Below are positions 55,210 to 64,000 of a DNA stretch of 64,000 bases, piece after piece (positions within the stretch are counted from its first letter, which is position 1; every line of letters starts with the position of its first letter). A program made the position numbers and the translations under genes. The notes beneath the pieces were generated by a model. It did not search any database. It saw only the letters and a list, made by a program, of their open reading frames with translations, and was not told the DNA's origin. Source of the stretch: Chryseobacterium indicum (GTDB lineage: Bacteria; Bacteroidota; Bacteroidia; Flavobacteriales; Weeksellaceae); assembly GCF_021504595.1 (NCBI RefSeq), contig NZ_JACSGT010000002.1, positions 62,001 through 126,000 on the forward strand, given 5' to 3'.

Positions 55210-56604
55210 ATGAATTACAGAATAGAAAAAGACACCATGGGAGAAGTTCAGGTTCCTACAGACAAGTTTTGGGGAGCCCAAACGGAACGTTCCCGAAATA
55301 ATTTTAAGATTGGTCCGGAAGGTTCCATGCCTCATGAAATCATCGAAGCTTTTGCTTATCTTAAAAAAGCAGCCGCTTTTACCAATACTGATCTGGGAGT
55401 TCTTCCCGCAGAAAAGAGAGATATGATCGCGAAAGTCTGTGACGAAATTTTAGAAGGAAAACTTAACGATCAGTTTCCTTTGGTGATCTGGCAGACCGGT
55501 TCGGGAACGCAGTCCAACATGAATGTAAATGAGGTAATCTCCAATAAAGCACACGTTAACAACGGTGGAAATTTAGGCGAAAAATCGGAGATTCATGCGA
55601 ATGACGATGTGAATAAGTCGCAATCTTCCAACGATACTTATCCGACAGCAATGCATATTGCGGCTTATAAAAAAGTGGTGGAAATTACTATTCCGGCTGT
55701 CGAAAAATTAAGAGATACTTTAAAAGAAAAATCAGAAGCGTTTAAAGATATTGTAAAAATCGGAAGAACACATTTGATGGATGCAACACCTTTAACTTTA
55801 GGTCAGGAATTTTCAGGGTATGTTGCTCAGTTAAATTACGGTTTAAAAGCACTGAAAAATACGTTACCTCATCTTTCTGAACTGGCTTTAGGCGGAACCG
55901 CGGTGGGAACAGGATTAAATACTCCTCAAGGTTATGATCTAAAAGTAGCGGAATACATTTCGAAATTTACGGATCTTCCTTTTGTAACCGCAGAAAATAA
56001 ATTTGAGGCTTTGGCAGCTCATGACGCGATTGTAGAATCTCACGGAGCTTTAAAACAATTAGCGGTCTCTTTATTTAAAATTGCTCAGGATATCCGATTA
56101 TTAGCTTCCGGACCTCGTTCCGGAATCGGGGAAATTCATATTCCGGAAAACGAGCCGGGATCATCCATTATGCCGGGAAAAGTAAATCCTACCCAAAATG
56201 AAGCAATGACGATGGTCTGCGCTCAGGTTTTAGGAAATGATACGACCATTTCTTTTGCGGGAATGCAGGGAAATTACGAACTGAATGTCTTCAAACCTGT
56301 AATGGCTTATAATTTTTTACAGTCTGCCCAACTGATCGCCGATGCCTGTATTTCTTTTAACGATCATTGTGCAGTCGGAATTGAACCCAATCGTGAGAGA
56401 ATTAAAGAACTGGTTGATAAATCTCTGATGCTGGTAACAGCTCTGAACACGCATATTGGTTATGAAAATGCGGCAAAAATTGCTAAAACCGCTCATAAAA
56501 ACGGAACTACCTTAAAAGAAGAAGCGGTGAATCTGGGACTTTTAACGGCAGAACAGTTTGATGAGTGGGTAAAACCTGAAGATATGGTAGGAAGCCTGAA
56601 ATAA
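55210..56604 (+). CDS. fumC: Fumarate hydratase, class II
   Basis: Iron-independent, oxygen-stable homotetrameric fumarase. 464 residues. Family signature [16 protein letters not shown] starting at Gly317 with catalytic Ser318 (same number as E. coli FumC); upstream [28 protein letters not shown] and [19 protein letters not shown]. Complete. Having class I and II fumarases adjacent lets the cell switch with iron or oxygen status. Confidence 0.96.
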   Translation: MNYRIEKDTMGEVQVPTDKFWGAQTERSRNNFKIGPEGSMPHEIIEAFAYLKKAAAFTNTDLGVLPAEKRDMIAKVCDEILEGKLNDQFPLVIWQTGSGTQSNMNVNEVISNKAHVNNGGNLGEKSEIHANDDVNKSQSSNDTYPTAMHIAAYKKVVEITIPAVEKLRDTLKEKSEAFKDIVKIGRTHLMDATPLTLGQEFSGYVAQLNYGLKALKNTLPHLSELALGGTAVGTGLNTPQGYDLKVAEYISKFTDLPFVTAENKFEALAAHDAIVESHGALKQLAVSLFKIAQDIRLLASGPRSGIGEIHIPENEPGSSIMPGKVNPTQNEAMTMVCAQVLGNDTTISFAGMQGNYELNVFKPVMAYNFLQSAQLIADACISFNDHCAVGIEPNRERIKELVDKSLMLVTALNTHIGYENAAKIAKTAHKNGTTLKEEAVNLGLLTAEQFDEWVKPEDMVGSLK

Positions 56605-56632
56605 ACTAAGAATTAAATTATTAAATATTGCA

Positions 56633-56662
56633 AAACCGCAGGACAAATTTGTCCTGCGGTTT
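56633..56662. terminator. 30-bp perfect palindrome terminator
   Basis: AAACCGCAGGACAAA / TTTGTCCTGCGGTTT, between the convergent fumC and outer-membrane genes; symmetrical, so bidirectional. Confidence 0.8.
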
Positions 56663-56689
56663 CCTGTTATATATGAATGTTACGTGTTT

Positions 56690-57727
56690 TTACCATTTGT
56701 AAGCAAGACCGATAACCAGAGCTTTGTCATTTTCAAATTGATTATCCTTGAAAAAATTACCGAAATCTTTCTTCACGAAAATGCTGAAATCGCTGTATGA
56801 AACGGTAAACTGCGCTCCGTAAATGAAAGGATTTACCTGATAATTTCCTCTTTCTCTCTGGCTGATTTCTTCGCCTTTAATAATGTTGTTTGTCGACATT
56901 CTTACTCCTCCATAAACATTTGCACCTACTTTAAAGCCTTTCTGATAATCTCTGTACTGGATATCCATTCCTGCACTTTTCAGTTTAGAAAAATTGTACT
57001 GCAAACCTAAAGGAACGATGACATAGCCTGTTCGCAATTTGCTTTTGCTTAAATTTTTATCATACGCCGAAAGGTAAATATCCGAATTCATGTCTTTGGC
57101 AAAAAACCGGTTATTATCAATATTTAAGGTTCTCCATGAAAATCCAAGCCCGGAAATTAATCCCCAATGACTGGTTCTGCTGAACTGATAATTGAATTTC
57201 AGCCCAAATTCAAGATTTCCTGCGTATCCTAAATTTTTATCCAGATCATTATCTGCTTTATTATTAGTAAGCATCATGGCTCCGTAAGAAAAATAGGCGG
57301 TGAAGTTCTTAGTCGGACGGAATTTCTTTAGAAGTTTTTCTTTAATTTCTTCGTTGGAAGTTACATCAGAATTCAGAAGAGAATATCTTACCTGCTTTTG
57401 AATCACAGAATCCAGATCAAAACCGAGTTCTTCAATTCGCTGATCAATTTTTTCCGAAAAACGATCGGCAATAACCGCCTTTTGTTTGTCGAATTCAGCT
57501 TTATCCAGATTTTTAGCCTGCAGAATCATCAGTTCTGCTTCCATCATCTTTTTTTCTTCCTGAATAATTGAATCAATTTTTCGGGCGTATTCATCTACTT
57601 TTTCTTTTACAATCGGGCTTACTTCTGTATCTTCTTTAGGCTGAAGATTTAAGGTAAGATTTTTCTGAGAATAGGCTGTACCTGATAAAAGGCACAATAG
57701 TCCCATCATGATCATTTTTTTAATCAT
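56690..57727 (-). CDS. Outer-membrane beta-barrel protein with N-terminal coiled coil
   Basis: 345 residues. Signal peptide 1-20 (GTAYSQ). Residues 35-110 form a charged helical coiled coil (KVDEYARKIDSIIQEEKKMMEAELMI...), unusual ahead of a barrel. The second part has amphipathic strands of a PorT/OmpW-like barrel (AYFSYGAMMLTN, WGLISGLGFSWRTLN, YNFSKLKSAGMDIQYRD, VNPFIYGAQFTVSYSDFSIFVKKD) ending ALVIGLAYKW. Last gene of the ECF operon, so probably a sigma-factor target or sensed component. Confidence 0.75.
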   Translation of the reverse strand: MIKKMIMMGLLCLLSGTAYSQKNLTLNLQPKEDTEVSPIVKEKVDEYARKIDSIIQEEKKMMEAELMILQAKNLDKAEFDKQKAVIADRFSEKIDQRIEELGFDLDSVIQKQVRYSLLNSDVTSNEEIKEKLLKKFRPTKNFTAYFSYGAMMLTNNKADNDLDKNLGYAGNLEFGLKFNYQFSRTSHWGLISGLGFSWRTLNIDNNRFFAKDMNSDIYLSAYDKNLSKSKLRTGYVIVPLGLQYNFSKLKSAGMDIQYRDYQKGFKVGANVYGGVRMSTNNIIKGEEISQRERGNYQVNPFIYGAQFTVSYSDFSIFVKKDFGNFFKDNQFENDKALVIGLAYKW

Positions 57728-57760
57728 AGTATTATTTTTTATTTGTTAAAATTTGAAGTA

Positions 57761-58375
57761 TTATTTTCCGTTCAGATCGATTGTGGCGACATTGCTTTCT
57801 TTGGTTTTCATGATAACATCTTTATGCTCTACCGAGAACAGTAATGTGGAAGGATCAACATATCTTTTTCTTTTTCCTTCAGTTTTTACAGAATCTGACT
57901 TTGCTATAATTTTTTCAGGCTCGGTTTTAGCAATATTGGCAATAATTTCAGGAGCGTTTTCTTTTGTTAAAGGCATTTGTTTTTGCTCAACAATAATTTG
58001 TGACTTTACAACTTCATTCTTTTTTTCAGCCTGAATATTTTCTGCCGCAAAAGATTCTTTCTGTTTCGGATCTGAAGTTTCAGGAGACTGTACTTTTTGT
58101 TCCTGAGTTTTATTCTGAATATCTGAATTTTTAATCTCAGCAATTACTGTAGATTTTTCGGTTCCTTTAATTTCTTTATTAAAAAACAGAACTGCTCCCA
58201 AGCTGAATGTTAAAACCAGACAAGCCGCCACCAAATACCAATTTATTTTTGTTTTTGAATTTTGTCGTTCCGACTGGGCTTCAATTTCTGACCATAAATT
58301 TCTCGAAGGAGCAATTTCTCTTTCAGAAATCTGTTTTTTGATATGATGTTCTATATTATTTTTAGTAGTGTTCAT
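57761..58375 (-). CDS. Anti-sigma-factor-like membrane protein
   Basis: 204 residues: N-terminal cytoplasmic region (about 1-45), one transmembrane helix (INWYLVAACLVLTFSLGAVLFF, about 43-64) and a periplasmic Lys/Glu-rich, low-complexity tail (KTQEQKVQSPETSDPKQKE). No recognisable anti-sigma zinc motif, but the topology, and the 14-base overlap with the sigma-factor gene upstream, match membrane-bound anti-sigma factors. Followed after 33 bases by the beta-barrel gene. Confidence 0.65.
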   Translation of the reverse strand: MNTTKNNIEHHIKKQISEREIAPSRNLWSEIEAQSERQNSKTKINWYLVAACLVLTFSLGAVLFFNKEIKGTEKSTVIAEIKNSDIQNKTQEQKVQSPETSDPKQKESFAAENIQAEKKNEVVKSQIIVEQKQMPLTKENAPEIIANIAKTEPEKIIAKSDSVKTEGKRKRYVDPSTLLFSVEHKDVIMKTKESNVATIDLNGK

Positions 58376-58922
58376 TTTTCAGTGCTTTTTGTTGTTGAAA
58401 ATAAATTTTTCTCATTTTTTCTTTTGCCCGAAATAATTGCGTTTTGCTTACCGCAACTGAAATCTGCAAAGTATCTGCAATTTCCTGATGCGAATAATCT
58501 TCAAGAACATAAAGGTTAAAGACCATTCTATACGCATCCGGAAGCTGATCCAGAAGTTCCTGCGCATTGAAATCAAAAGTGACATCTTCTTCATAGATTT
58601 CTTCCAGATAAGACTGGCTGATGTCGTCCAGATAAAAAACCGTTTTGCGGCTTTTAATAAAATTCAGACATTCATTCACGACAATTCTTCTCGCCCAGCC
58701 TTCAAAACTTCCGTCATTTCTAAAGGTTTCAATACTTTTAAAAATTTTACAGAACGCTTTGATAACACAATCTTCTGCCTGATACAAGTCTGTAACGTAA
58801 CTTCTGCTGATGCTCAGAAATTTCTTTACATTCTGATCGTAAAAAATTTTCTGCGCAGCCGGTTCCTGCCTCTTGAGGCGGCTCAGCAAATCATCTTTTT
58901 TATTTCCGAACAAAAGCTTCAT
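58362..58922 (-). CDS. ECF RNA polymerase sigma factor
   Basis: 186 residues. Sigma-70 region 2 (QKIFYDQNVKKFLSISRSYVTDLYQAEDCVIKAF, then GWARRIVVNECLNFIK) and region 4 helix-turn-helix (LPDAYRMVFNLYVLEDYSHQEIADTLQISVAVSKTQLFRAKEKM). Plain ECF size; it recruits RNA polymerase to envelope-type genes. It leads a three-gene operon with an anti-sigma-like and an outer-membrane protein gene. Confidence 0.9.
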   Translation of the reverse strand: MKLLFGNKKDDLLSRLKRQEPAAQKIFYDQNVKKFLSISRSYVTDLYQAEDCVIKAFCKIFKSIETFRNDGSFEGWARRIVVNECLNFIKSRKTVFYLDDISQSYLEEIYEEDVTFDFNAQELLDQLPDAYRMVFNLYVLEDYSHQEIADTLQISVAVSKTQLFRAKEKMRKIYFQQQKALKNEHY

Positions 58923-59067
58923 AATTATTTGTTTCTATTAGTAAGACAATTAAAAACGAAAAAGGTTACACCGTAAGAAATTATTTTTTAAAATTAATTA
59001 AAAATATCATTTAAATATTTTTTCATATTTTAGTGATTTATTACAAACAACTATAAAACAAAGTATT

Positions 59068-59259
59068 ATGAAAAATCTAAAAAAAATTCAGAGAGAAAAT
59101 TTAAAGCAGGTTTTAGGCGGCCATACCTGTCCGGCAAACACGTACCACATTACGTATAACGGATATCATGCGTGCTGTCTTCAGATCCCAAGCGGAAATC
59201 CCTGCCTTTCTACAAAATGTCTTGTTCCGATGGAAATGTGCGATTCAGAAGTCAATTAA
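59068..59259 (+). CDS. Double-glycine leader Cys-rich small peptide, second copy
   Basis: 63 residues. Leader MKNLKKIQRENLKQVLGG, cleaved after GG, then a 45-residue mature part with six cysteines (HTCP..., HACCLQ, NPCL, KCL, MCD). It shares the leader and the core (I)P-x-G-x-PCL with the 82-aa peptide at 8325, although 50 kb apart. Too short for standard gene callers to be sure of, but the start, leader and terminator make it real. Function (bacteriocin-like or signal) unknown. Confidence 0.78.
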   Translation: MKNLKKIQRENLKQVLGGHTCPANTYHITYNGYHACCLQIPSGNPCLSTKCLVPMEMCDSEVN

Positions 59260-59273
59260 GACTATATACAAAA

Positions 59274-59303
59274 AAAACGGTCAGAAATTTATCTGACCGT
59301 TTT
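59274..59303. terminator. Terminator after the second leader-peptide gene
   Basis: AAAACGGTCAGA / TCTGACCGTTTT; convergent with sufS and usable for both. Confidence 0.8.
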
Positions 59304-59321
59304 GTATTAAAAAATCTAAGT

Positions 59322-60542
59322 CTAACTTAGCATTTTCTGTGCTTTTTTTACGCCTTCTACCAAAGCATCAATTTCACTGAATGTATTGTACACCGCAAAA
59401 CTGGCTCTTACGGTTCCCGCAATATTAAAGAAATTCATAATTGGCTGTGTACAGTGATGTCCCGTTCTTACAGCAATTCCTAATTTATCCAGAATCATTC
59501 CCACATCGGAAGCAATTCCGACTCCTTCAAGGTTGAAAGAAACCACTCCCGTTCTGTTGGCTTTTTCCCCATAAATTTTAATTCCTTCCAGTTCCAAAAG
59601 CTGTTTTTGAGCATAGTCCAGCAAAGCATTTTCATGATTCTGAATATTTTCCTGCCCTACTTTCAGGATAAAATCTACGGCAGCTCCCAAAGAAATGTTC
59701 CCACCTACATTGGGTGTCCCTGCTTCATATTTAAAAGGAAGACCTGCGTAAGTGGTTCCGTCAAAAGAACACGTGGCAATCATTTCTCCTCCACCGTGAA
59801 ATGGAGGCAGATCTTCAAGAATCTCCTGTTTTCCGTAAAGAATTCCTGTTCCCATCGGAGCATACATTTTGTGTCCGGAGAAAACAAAAAAGTCACAGCC
59901 CATTTTTTGAACATCAAGGGTAAAATGAGGCGCAGACTGAGCTCCGTCGATAACGATGTAAGCATTGGTATTCTTTCTTGTTTTTGCAATGATTTCTTCG
60001 ATCGGATTGATAATTCCTAATGCATTGGAAACCTGATTAACGGAAACTACTTTTGTTTTTTCACTCAGAAATGTTTCAAATACGTCAAGCTGAAGAATTC
60101 CGTTTTCATCCATAGGAATGACTCTTAACTTAGCTCCTGTTCTTTCACAAAGCATCTGCCACGGAACAATATTGGAGTGATGTTCCAGATAAGAGATAAT
60201 AATTTCATCGTCTTTTTTTAATTTTTGGGTTAAAATATAGGCGATCAAATTGATTCCTTCTGTCGTTCCTTTGGTAAAAATTACCTCAAAATCGTGTTCA
60301 GCATTGATGAATTTCTGGATTTTTCTTCTTGAAAGCTCCATTTCTTCAGTCGCTAACTGGCTTAATGTATGAATTCCACGATGTACATTCGCATTGATTT
60401 CTGTATAATATTTATTCCAGACTTCCAAAACGGAATCCGGCTTTTGAGAGGTTGCCGCATTATCCAGATAAACCAATGGTTTACCGTTCACTTTCTGATC
60501 TAATATAGAAAACTGACTTCTGATTTCCTGAATGTCAAACAT
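59322..60542 (-). CDS. sufS: Cysteine desulfurase SufS
   Basis: PLP enzyme mobilising sulfur from cysteine for Fe-S cluster assembly. 406 residues. PLP Lys225 in SGHKMYAPMGTG and active-site persulfide Cys364 in VRTGHHCTQPIM, the group II (SufS/CsdA) pattern. The other suf genes are not adjacent in this window. A -7 element TAAATTTG lies about 42-49 bases upstream. Confidence 0.95.
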   Translation of the reverse strand: MFDIQEIRSQFSILDQKVNGKPLVYLDNAATSQKPDSVLEVWNKYYTEINANVHRGIHTLSQLATEEMELSRRKIQKFINAEHDFEVIFTKGTTEGINLIAYILTQKLKKDDEIIISYLEHHSNIVPWQMLCERTGAKLRVIPMDENGILQLDVFETFLSEKTKVVSVNQVSNALGIINPIEEIIAKTRKNTNAYIVIDGAQSAPHFTLDVQKMGCDFFVFSGHKMYAPMGTGILYGKQEILEDLPPFHGGGEMIATCSFDGTTYAGLPFKYEAGTPNVGGNISLGAAVDFILKVGQENIQNHENALLDYAQKQLLELEGIKIYGEKANRTGVVSFNLEGVGIASDVGMILDKLGIAVRTGHHCTQPIMNFFNIAGTVRASFAVYNTFSEIDALVEGVKKAQKMLS

Positions 60543-60583
60543 TTATTAACTTTTTAATTAAATTGTTCTTATTTAGAACTCTT

Positions 60584-60591
60584 CAAATTTA
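60584..60591 (-). promoter_or_regulatory. sufS promoter -7 element
   Basis: TAAATTTG on the minus strand, 42 bases from the start; no -33 TTG seen. Confidence 0.35.
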
Positions 60592-60720
60592 CGGCTTTTT
60601 TTCGGATTATGGCTGAGAGTTGATTGTTGTTGGTTGATAGAAAAATTCGATGTGAAATATTTTTTTTTGCTTTTAACGCTAAGATCGCTGAGAATTTTCA
60701 TTTTATTGTAGACATTTTTG

Positions 60721-60751
60721 GTTCGCAAGGGCGTTTCACTCAGCAAGTGAT
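60721..60751. repeat. Dispersed copy of the 44-kb repeat core
   Basis: GTTCGCAAGGGCGTTTCACT followed by CAGCAAGTGAT; one change from the copies at 44477 and 45144. Confidence 0.7.
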
Positions 60752-60903
60752 AGCTATGAAAATGATTTAAATAAATTTGTTATTTTGAACACAATGATCA
60801 TTAAGTTTTTTGTTAATTGATACTTTTTAGTTTCACAAAGACGTTTCACTTATAAAAGATTAACCAAGATTTGAACTCATCATATTTACCTTTTAGTCAT
60901 AAA

Positions 60904-60932
60904 AAAAACCTGTCAAAAAATTGACAGGTTTT
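60904..60932 (-). terminator. rplY terminator
   Basis: AAAACCTGTCAA / TTGACAGGTTTT with a short A-rich loop and T run. Confidence 0.8.
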
Positions 60933-60953
60933 CTATATCTCAATAAGAAATTC

Positions 60954-61598
60954 TTATTCTGCTGCTCCTTCTGTAGCTTCAGGAGCTGCTCCTTCTTCAG
61001 TTGCAACTTCTTCTTCATCGTCATCATCCATAGCTGCTGCACCTCCTTTCATTGCATTTCTAGACATCTTAACAGCTACTACAACTGCGTTGTCCGGGTG
61101 CATGAAAGAGTATCCTTCAGTTTTGATACCTCCAACATAAAGTTTGTTACCAATTCTTAACGGAGTAACGTCTACAACGATCTCATCCGGTAAGTTTGCA
61201 GGGATAGCTTTTACTTTCAGTTTTCTGAAAGACTGACGAAGAACACCACCAGCTACAACACCTTTAGAACGACCTGTAATTCTTACAGGAACTTCCATGA
61301 TAACTGGCTTATCGTCAGCTAACTGATAGAAATCTGCGTGAAGAATTTTGTCTGTAATCGGGTGAAACTGAATATCCTGAAGAACAGCCGGAATTGTTTG
61401 ACCATCAACCTCAATAGATACCGTGTGTGCTTCAGGAGTGTATACCAAACCTTTGAAAGATTTCTCAGTAGCAGAGAAATTCAAAGGAGCTTCACCTCCG
61501 TAAACAACACAAGGAACTAATTCAGCATCACGTAAAGCTTTTGTAGACTTTTTGCCCACGCTTTCTCTTTTTGTACCTTGAATTGTAATAGATTTCAT
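60954..61598 (-). CDS. rplY: 50S ribosomal protein L25 / stress protein Ctc
   Basis: Binds 5S rRNA. 214 residues, the long TL5/Ctc form: L25 domain about 1-90 ([34 protein letters not shown]), TL5 C-terminal beta-domain 95-180, and an acidic tail ([13 protein letters not shown]...). 56 bases downstream of prs, the usual neighbour, so co-transcribed with it. Confidence 0.93.
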   Translation of the reverse strand: MKSITIQGTKRESVGKKSTKALRDAELVPCVVYGGEAPLNFSATEKSFKGLVYTPEAHTVSIEVDGQTIPAVLQDIQFHPITDKILHADFYQLADDKPVIMEVPVRITGRSKGVVAGGVLRQSFRKLKVKAIPANLPDEIVVDVTPLRIGNKLYVGGIKTEGYSFMHPDNAVVVAVKMSRNAMKGGAAAMDDDDEEEVATEEGAAPEATEGAAE

Positions 61599-61654
61599 TT
61601 ATAAAAAATTTAAAAAATTGTTTCAAATTAAATTTGCAAATTTCTAAAAATCAG

Positions 61655-62593
61655 TTAAATAACAAATTTACTGCTAATCGACTGATGCTCGTGAACCATC
61701 TTCATAACGTCCGCAAATAATGGGGCGCAAGATAGCACTTTTATTTTAGATGACAAATTATTTTTCACAGGAATTGAGTCAGTTACAATAACTTCCAATA
61801 ATTTTGAGTTCTCAATATTTTCGTAAGCCTTTCCTGAAAGCACTCCGTGAGTTGCCATTGCTCTTACAGATTTCGCCCCTTTTTCCATTAAGATGTCTGC
61901 AGCTTTGCAAAGCGTTCCGGCAGTATCAATCATGTCATCAATAAGTATAACATTCTTTCCGTCCACATCCCCGATAAGGAACATTTCTTCCACCACGTTT
62001 GCTTTTTTTCTTTCCTTATAAGCAATTACCACATCCGCACCAAGGTGACCTGCATAGTTTTTGGCTCTTTTTGCACCTCCCATATCCGGAGAAGCGATGG
62101 TAAGATTTGCTAAATTAAGATCTCTGATGTAATCTACGAAAATAGTAGAAGCATACAGATGATCTACCGGAATTTCAAAGAAACCCTGAATCTGATCTGC
62201 ATGAAGATCCATCGTCATAATTCTTGTAGCTCCCGCAGCGGTTAAAAGGTTTGCCACCAATTTAGCACCAATTGGAGCTCTTGGCTGGTCTTTTCTGTCC
62301 TGTCTTGCAAGCCCGAAATATGGAAGCACCACGGTAATACTTTTAGCAGAAGCTCTTTTAGCAGCATCAATCATCAGAAGAAGTTCTAATAAATTGTCTG
62401 CCGGCGGGAATGTAGATCCAATAAGGAAAACTCTTCCCCCTCTTACGGATTCGTCTAAAACAGGTTCGAATTCTCCGTCGCTGAATGTCTGAAAGTTGAT
62501 TTTTCCTAATTCTTTCCCATAATTTTGGGCAATTTTCTCTGCCAAGTCCTTACTCGTCCTTGTAGAAAATAGATAACTTAACTGATCGGCCAT
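61655..62593 (-). CDS. prs: Ribose-phosphate pyrophosphokinase
   Basis: Makes PRPP from ribose-5-phosphate and ATP for nucleotide, His and Trp synthesis. 312 residues. PRPP signature in VILIDDMIDTAGTLC, ATP-binding loop region FSDGEFEPVLDESVRGG, VLPYFGLARQDRKDQPRAPI, and MDLHADQIQGFF. Complete, typical class I length; first gene of prs-rplY. Confidence 0.97.
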   Translation of the reverse strand: MADQLSYLFSTRTSKDLAEKIAQNYGKELGKINFQTFSDGEFEPVLDESVRGGRVFLIGSTFPPADNLLELLLMIDAAKRASAKSITVVLPYFGLARQDRKDQPRAPIGAKLVANLLTAAGATRIMTMDLHADQIQGFFEIPVDHLYASTIFVDYIRDLNLANLTIASPDMGGAKRAKNYAGHLGADVVIAYKERKKANVVEEMFLIGDVDGKNVILIDDMIDTAGTLCKAADILMEKGAKSVRAMATHGVLSGKAYENIENSKLLEVIVTDSIPVKNNLSSKIKVLSCAPLFADVMKMVHEHQSISSKFVI

Positions 62594-62625
62594 TTTTACT
62601 TTTTAAAGATTTGCAAATTTAAAAA

Positions 62626-62653
62626 AAAACCACAAGAATTGCTCTTGTGGTTT
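62626..62653 (-). terminator. Terminator after the SGNH hydrolase gene
   Basis: AAACCACAAGA / TCTTGTGGTTT, 24 bases after the stop on the minus strand. Confidence 0.8.
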
Positions 62654-62676
62654 CTAAGTTTTTATTTATCCTTTTA

Positions 62677-64000
62677 TTATGGGAATTTTACTCCTGAATA
62701 ATTGTTTGGATTTACCTGTGGTAATGTAGATTTATATTTAGCATTAATTGCTTTAATAAATTCATTCGCAATAATCGCATACCCTCTTCCTGTAAGGTGA
62801 ACCCCATCAAGAGAGAAAGCTCCTCCTGTTACGAATTTTGCTGTATATCTTATTCCGTCATACAAAATTCCGGACTGGGAGTTAAGCTCTACCATTTTAG
62901 CGTTTGCATCTACAAAAGCAAGTCCTTTAGTATCCGCAATAGACTTAATCGCAGTATTATAGGCAGTCATAGCTGTTACTACGTTTGCTGCTTCTGCTTT
63001 TGAAAGTACATGCTGATTTTCTAAAGGATAAGAAATACCATATACATTAATTGAAGCCGGAGCATTTGGGTTGGTAGAACCAATTACTGCTCTCGTTGTA
63101 AGAAGGATATAATCTTCTGCGGTTGCCTGTCTAGCCTGCCCGTAGATCTGTCCGAAAGCGGCAGCTGTAGGAGCTCCTAAAGATGGCGTAAGTGCTGCAG
63201 TAAGCTGAGCCGATAAATTCGTTAAAGAAACATCTCTGATCAAAACAGGGTTTGATGAAGTAGACGATAATAGATTAATTCGGTCTCCTGCACCGAAAGC
63301 GGTAAGCGCCTGCTTAAGCGGACCGTATAAGTTTGTGTTAAGCGTAGTAAGATTAGATCCTAAAGCAGCAGGAGTTAACGGATTGTAAGGAACCGTTGTA
63401 AAGAAAGGAATCGCTGTTACACTTGGTATATTGGCAACTACCCCTTTTGCACCGTTTGCCGTAAGAGCCGTTACATAAGAGTTGATACTGGATGCAACTA
63501 CATTTGGATCAGAAATATCATTAGATCCGTAAGTTGCCGGATTAAGATTCCCACTCTGAAATACTGCAGGTGTATATGTTGTAACACCTCCTGTTGTCGT
63601 AGAGTTCGTTCCTCCACTTGTAGCACAGCTTAAAATATCGTTATTTCCAATCCATAAAGAGAAGAACGTAGGATTTTGAGCTACCGCAGCAGCCACAGGA
63701 CTTACCCCGGTAGAAAATCTTGCATAAAAAGGATTAAGCATCCCGTAATTAGAAAGACCTAAGTGGAATGATTTTGCTCCCGGAACCCCTAAATTCTGAT
63801 AAGGTGCTCCCGAAGAAATATTATCAAGCGCCGCCGCAGGAGCAGAAGCAACTGGGGTTAAAGAGCCATTCACAACGCTCAGAACCAATTTCCCCGGAAA
63901 TCCCGGAATATTATTAAACCCTCCGGTATTATTCGGCATTAAAGGCTGTTTGAAATCACCTCCTCCTGCAAGCTTCATCTGCATTGCAATCATTGATGGA
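62677..64000 (-). CDS. SGNH/GDSL hydrolase, 5' end outside window
   Basis: Lipase/esterase-type hydrolase, about 440 residues visible; the frame continues past the right edge, so its start and the GDS block I are not seen. Block III GNND is in LWIGNNDIL, and block V Asp and His are in FSLDGVHLTGRGYAI near the C-terminus. The long Ser/Thr/Pro-Asn-rich middle (about 25 kDa insert) suggests an exported enzyme. Substrate unknown. Confidence 0.8.
   Translation of the reverse strand, partial: PSMIAMQMKLAGGGDFKQPLMPNNTGGFNNIPGFPGKLVLSVVNGSLTPVASAPAAALDNISSGAPYQNLGVPGAKSFHLGLSNYGMLNPFYARFSTGVSPVAAAVAQNPTFFSLWIGNNDILSCATSGGTNSTTTGGVTTYTPAVFQSGNLNPATYGSNDISDPNVVASSINSYVTALTANGAKGVVANIPSVTAIPFFTTVPYNPLTPAALGSNLTTLNTNLYGPLKQALTAFGAGDRINLLSSTSSNPVLIRDVSLTNLSAQLTAALTPSLGAPTAAAFGQIYGQARQATAEDYILLTTRAVIGSTNPNAPASINVYGISYPLENQHVLSKAEAANVVTAMTAYNTAIKSIADTKGLAFVDANAKMVELNSQSGILYDGIRYTAKFVTGGAFSLDGVHLTGRGYAIIANEFIKAINAKYKSTLPQVNPNNYSGVKFP

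Larger units (their letters stand above)
60543..60953. other. 411-bp gap with repeat fragment and terminator
   Basis: Holds the sufS promoter region, a copy of the 44-kb repeat core at 60721-60751, a weaker relative near 60832-60852, and the rplY terminator at 60904-60932. Confidence 0.6.

Overview
The window looks like chromosome of a Flavobacteriales bacterium, most likely Chryseobacterium or a close relative (Weeksellaceae). The evidence is AT-rich DNA, promoters with the Bacteroidetes -7 element TAnnTTTG, little Shine-Dalgarno signal, two secreted enzymes with type IX secretion C-terminal sorting domains, many short SPII lipoproteins, and two small peptides with a Chryseobacterium-type 'MKNLKKL...GG' leader. 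No rRNA or tRNA gene was recognised. Most genes are ordinary housekeeping or envelope genes. Both window ends cut genes: an MCE/MlaD protein on the left and an SGNH hydrolase on the right.

Layout. 0-9 kb: mlaD-like gene, a SurA/PpiD-type foldase, lon, an AI-2E-family permease, an intact IS3-family element with its frameshift signal, a double-glycine-leader Cys-rich peptide, and DoxX. 9-24 kb: acyl-CoA dehydrogenase, DUF4349 lipoprotein, GH125 mannosidase, pgi, a RelE/ParE toxin-antitoxin pair, folD, queE, a sugar transferase, the MlaE/MlaF ABC pair (partners of the left-edge MlaD), a beta-barrel protein, an M48 lipoprotein and a DUF4251 lipoprotein. 24-29.5 kb: meaB, two tandem c-type cytochrome lipoproteins, a dipeptide epimerase and a T9SS M36 protease.

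29.5-34.7 kb is the most unusual gene block: seven closely packed minus-strand genes encoding a very basic 245-aa protein, an unknown 162-aa protein, the RNA ligase RtcB, a nucleotidyltransferase-like protein, a zinc-ribbon protein, the release-factor homologue PrfH and a TPR protein. RtcB-PrfH is a known rRNA-damage repair and ribosome-rescue pair; here it sits among five partners that may form a larger repair system.

34.6-45.5 kb: a noncoding stretch with a perfect palindrome, a structured dispersed repeat and a compact promoter/25-codon ORF/terminator unit; then a fasciclin lipoprotein, a stress-like gene with an exact 262-bp tandem duplication of its 3' part, methylmalonyl-CoA mutase, ten 21-bp tandem repeats, a prolyl oligopeptidase, prfA, and 1.4 kb of noncoding long-inverted-repeat units.

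45.5-64 kb: an APC permease and a TonB-dependent receptor behind a SAM-I riboswitch (a predicted methionine-type uptake operon). Next to it is an AT-rich array of 11-bp DnaA-box-like iterons (candidate replication origin or DnaA-binding locus). Then come a T9SS GH13 amylase, two unrelated fumarases back to back, an ECF sigma/anti-sigma-like/outer-membrane operon, a second double-glycine peptide, sufS, rplY (ctc), prs and the truncated SGNH hydrolase.
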